Below, in pieces: positions 62,992 through 64,000 of a stretch of DNA of 64,000 nt. Position 1 is the first letter of the stretch; each line of letters begins with the position of its first letter. The DNA is from Minwuia thermotolerans (GTDB lineage: Bacteria > Pseudomonadota > Alphaproteobacteria > Minwuiales > Minwuiaceae): NCBI RefSeq assembly GCF_002924445.1, contig NZ_PIGG01000004.1:79851-143850 (forward strand), in the 5' to 3' direction. A program made the translations under genes and the position numbers. The notes beneath the pieces were generated by a model that saw only the letters and a list, made by a program, of their open reading frames with translations, had not been told where the DNA came from and searched no databases.

Positions 62992-63768
62992 ATGTCTGTT
63001 AAGAACGAAGCGGATTTCGCAGTTCCGGGGCCGAACTCCGAAATGCAGGAGCGGATTCGGTACGCAATATCATGCGCAGGCGGCGACAAGGCTGTTAACG
63101 ACCGGTCTGGCGTGAAGGTCCGCAGTCTCCAGAGCTACAAGACCGGTACGACGCCCTCGGCAATTGCGCTGGGCGAGATTGCTAAGGCCACAGGATTCCG
63201 GCTCGAATGGCTCACCTATGGCGAAGGGCCCATGCGGCCAGACGAGCCGCCAGCCCAGCAGCAGAACCACACACAAACCCAGCTCGCCGACATCCGGGAA
63301 CGCGTGAAGGCGATCGAGAACGGCGTGGGCAGCGCCAACGGCCTGGAACCTGGATTCGTCATGATTCCCCGCTACGATGTCGAGGCCTCGGCCGGGCCCG
63401 GCATGTTCTCCGATCAGGAAAACGTCGTGGATTACATGGCCTTCCAGCGGAAATGGGTGCGCCAGGCGCTCCGCGCCGACCCGGACCACCTGGTCCTGAT
63501 CACGGCCGCCGGCGATTCCATGGAGCCGGTCATCCGCTCCGGAGACCTGCTGCTGATCGACACCTCGATCGACCACTTCCGCGACGACGCCATCTACGTC
63601 ATCGCCATGGCCGGCAATCTGGTGGTCAAGCGCATCCAGCGCTTCTTCACCGGCGGCGTTTCGGTGAAGTCCGACAATCCCGCCTATGTTGAGCAGACCA
63701 TCGGCGCGGGCGAGCTCGACCAGGTCCACGTCGCCGGTCGTGTCCGCTGGATTGGCAGGCTCATCTAA
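62992..63768 (+). CDS. Phage repressor, HTH + S24 LexA-like peptidase
   Basis: 258-aa repressor. The N-terminal HTH spans about 17-75 (MQERIRYAISCAGGDKAVNDRSGVK; LQSYKTGTTPSAIALGEIAKATG). The C-terminal S24 domain has nucleophile Ser176 in AAGDSMEP and Lys213 in NLVVKRIQ; an Ala-Gly pair at 134-135 (EASAGPG) is a candidate self-cleavage site. This implies SOS-inducible, RecA-dependent relief of repression. Mu's own repressor lacks this domain. It reads toward the phage end. Confidence 0.94.
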   Translation: MSVKNEADFAVPGPNSEMQERIRYAISCAGGDKAVNDRSGVKVRSLQSYKTGTTPSAIALGEIAKATGFRLEWLTYGEGPMRPDEPPAQQQNHTQTQLADIRERVKAIENGVGSANGLEPGFVMIPRYDVEASAGPGMFSDQENVVDYMAFQRKWVRQALRADPDHLVLITAAGDSMEPVIRSGDLLLIDTSIDHFRDDAIYVIAMAGNLVVKRIQRFFTGGVSVKSDNPAYVEQTIGAGELDQVHVAGRVRWIGRLI

Positions 63769-64000
63769 TGGCCCTCTCGGGGCGCTCTAATTGACGTCTG
63801 ATAGGCCGCTCATTGCCTGCCGCGCGATTCCGGTTTCAACTGGCGAGATTCCTCGGATCGACCGCCACTCCGGATTCAGACGCCATGAACGACGCCTGAC
63901 ACCTCCCCATGCAGGAGCCCCGGTTTTCCGCGCCGTCCCGCATAGTCCCGCCTCGTCCCGGAAAGTCCCGGATCACTCCAGAATCAAGTGTCGGTTAACA
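63769..64000. other. Prophage left end (phage attL) with transposase sites
   Basis: Three similar sites lie here in one orientation: CACTCCAGAATCAAG (63974-63988, L1), CACTCCGGATTCAGA (63866-63880, L2) and ATTCCGGTTTCAA (63827-63839, L3, weaker). All match the inverted R1 site at 22191-22205. The terminus reads TGTTAACCGACA inward from 64000. Three left sites parallel Mu L1-L3. Confidence 0.65.
63935..63970 (+). repeat. Four GTCCCG hexamers at exact 10-bp spacing
   Basis: GTCCCG occurs at 63935, 63945, 63955 and 63965, separated each time by four variable bases (CATA, CCTC, GAAA). The 10-bp period places all four on one face of the helix, 30-66 bp inside the proposed phage end and next to L1. 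No similar array is present at the other end. Confidence 0.85.

Larger units (their letters stand above)
22171..64000 (-). mobile_element. Mu-like transposable siphophage prophage, about 41.8 kb
   Basis: The block holds a LexA-like repressor, Ner-like protein, DDE transposase with MuB ATPase, GemA, Mor/C activator, amidase-holin, Mu-type head genes, a siphovirus-type tail and a right-end DNA methylase, in an order that matches B3/D3112/RcapMu-type phages. Both proposed ends begin TGTT when read inward (22171 rightward, 64000 leftward) and carry inverted copies of a CTCCAGATTCAAG-like site. The right boundary coincides with the last base of the window, so it cannot be confirmed here. All structural genes appear intact, so the prophage could be active. 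Confidence 0.85.

Noticed and set aside
63935..63970. Short CRISPR-like array
   Set aside because: Six-base repeats with four-base spacers are far too short for CRISPR, and no cas genes are present.

Overview
The window is GC-rich and carries the gene order ftsH-tilS-cpoB-pal-tolB-tolA-tolR-tolQ-ybgC-ruvB-ruvA-ruvC-yebC. That order, together with a serC leader RNA of the type known from alphaproteobacteria, points to an alphaproteobacterial chromosome, possibly Rhodospirillales-like (inference). A complete transposable (Mu-like) prophage occupies the right-hand two thirds.

Host part, 1-22170. A gene of unknown function runs off the left edge. It is followed by a three-gene acyl-CoA cluster (two crotonase-fold proteins flanking an acyl-CoA dehydrogenase) and by serC-serA for serine synthesis. 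A long leftward series then runs from yebC down to ftsH and covers Holliday-junction processing (RuvABC), the Tol-Pal envelope machine, tRNA-Ile lysidine synthesis (TilS) and membrane proteolysis (FtsH). After it come a leftward membrane-anchored alpha/beta hydrolase and a rightward DUF6134 / short-chain dehydrogenase / SnoaL-like trio. Three copies of an 83-88 bp palindromic intergenic repeat and two copies of a CCCTCCCCCT hairpin lie between host genes.

Prophage, about 22171-64000, drawn with its phage-left (repressor) end at the right of the window. Early genes run leftward: Ner-like protein, Zn-finger protein, ParB-like nuclease-domain protein, a small protein, MuA-type DDE transposase, MuB-type ATPase, several small genes (DnaA-domain-IV-like, DUF3164, TSCPD-like, others), a methyltransferase, GemA and a Mor/C-family activator. 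The LexA-like repressor is divergent, reading toward the phage end. The lysis and head genes follow: amidase, holin, gp25/26-like, small and large terminase, portal, gpF, gpI protease/scaffold, decoration protein and gpT major head. The tail is siphovirus-like, without a sheath: tube, chaperone pair with a -1 frameshift, tape measure, NlpC/P60 peptidase, J-like tip protein and fibre. A D12-class DNA adenine methylase sits where Mu keeps mom.

The most interesting part is an accessory block at about 41000-46050, inserted head-on (plus strand) between gpF and gpI. It encodes a KAP-type P-loop NTPase, an overlapping one-helix microprotein, a phage zinc-ribbon protein, a TIR-domain protein with an intact putative catalytic glutamate and a C-terminal module containing a GHNQPP motif, and a protein of unknown function with a DKHR motif. 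The content looks like prophage-carried anti-phage immunity, but that is inference. An identical 24-bp dyad lies in front of both the lysis gene and gpI, the positions of Mu late promoters Plys and PI, so expression can restart after the insertion. Both proposed prophage ends begin TGTT and carry copies of a 15-bp inverted site, and four GTCCCG hexamers on an exact 10-bp period lie just inside the repressor-side end.
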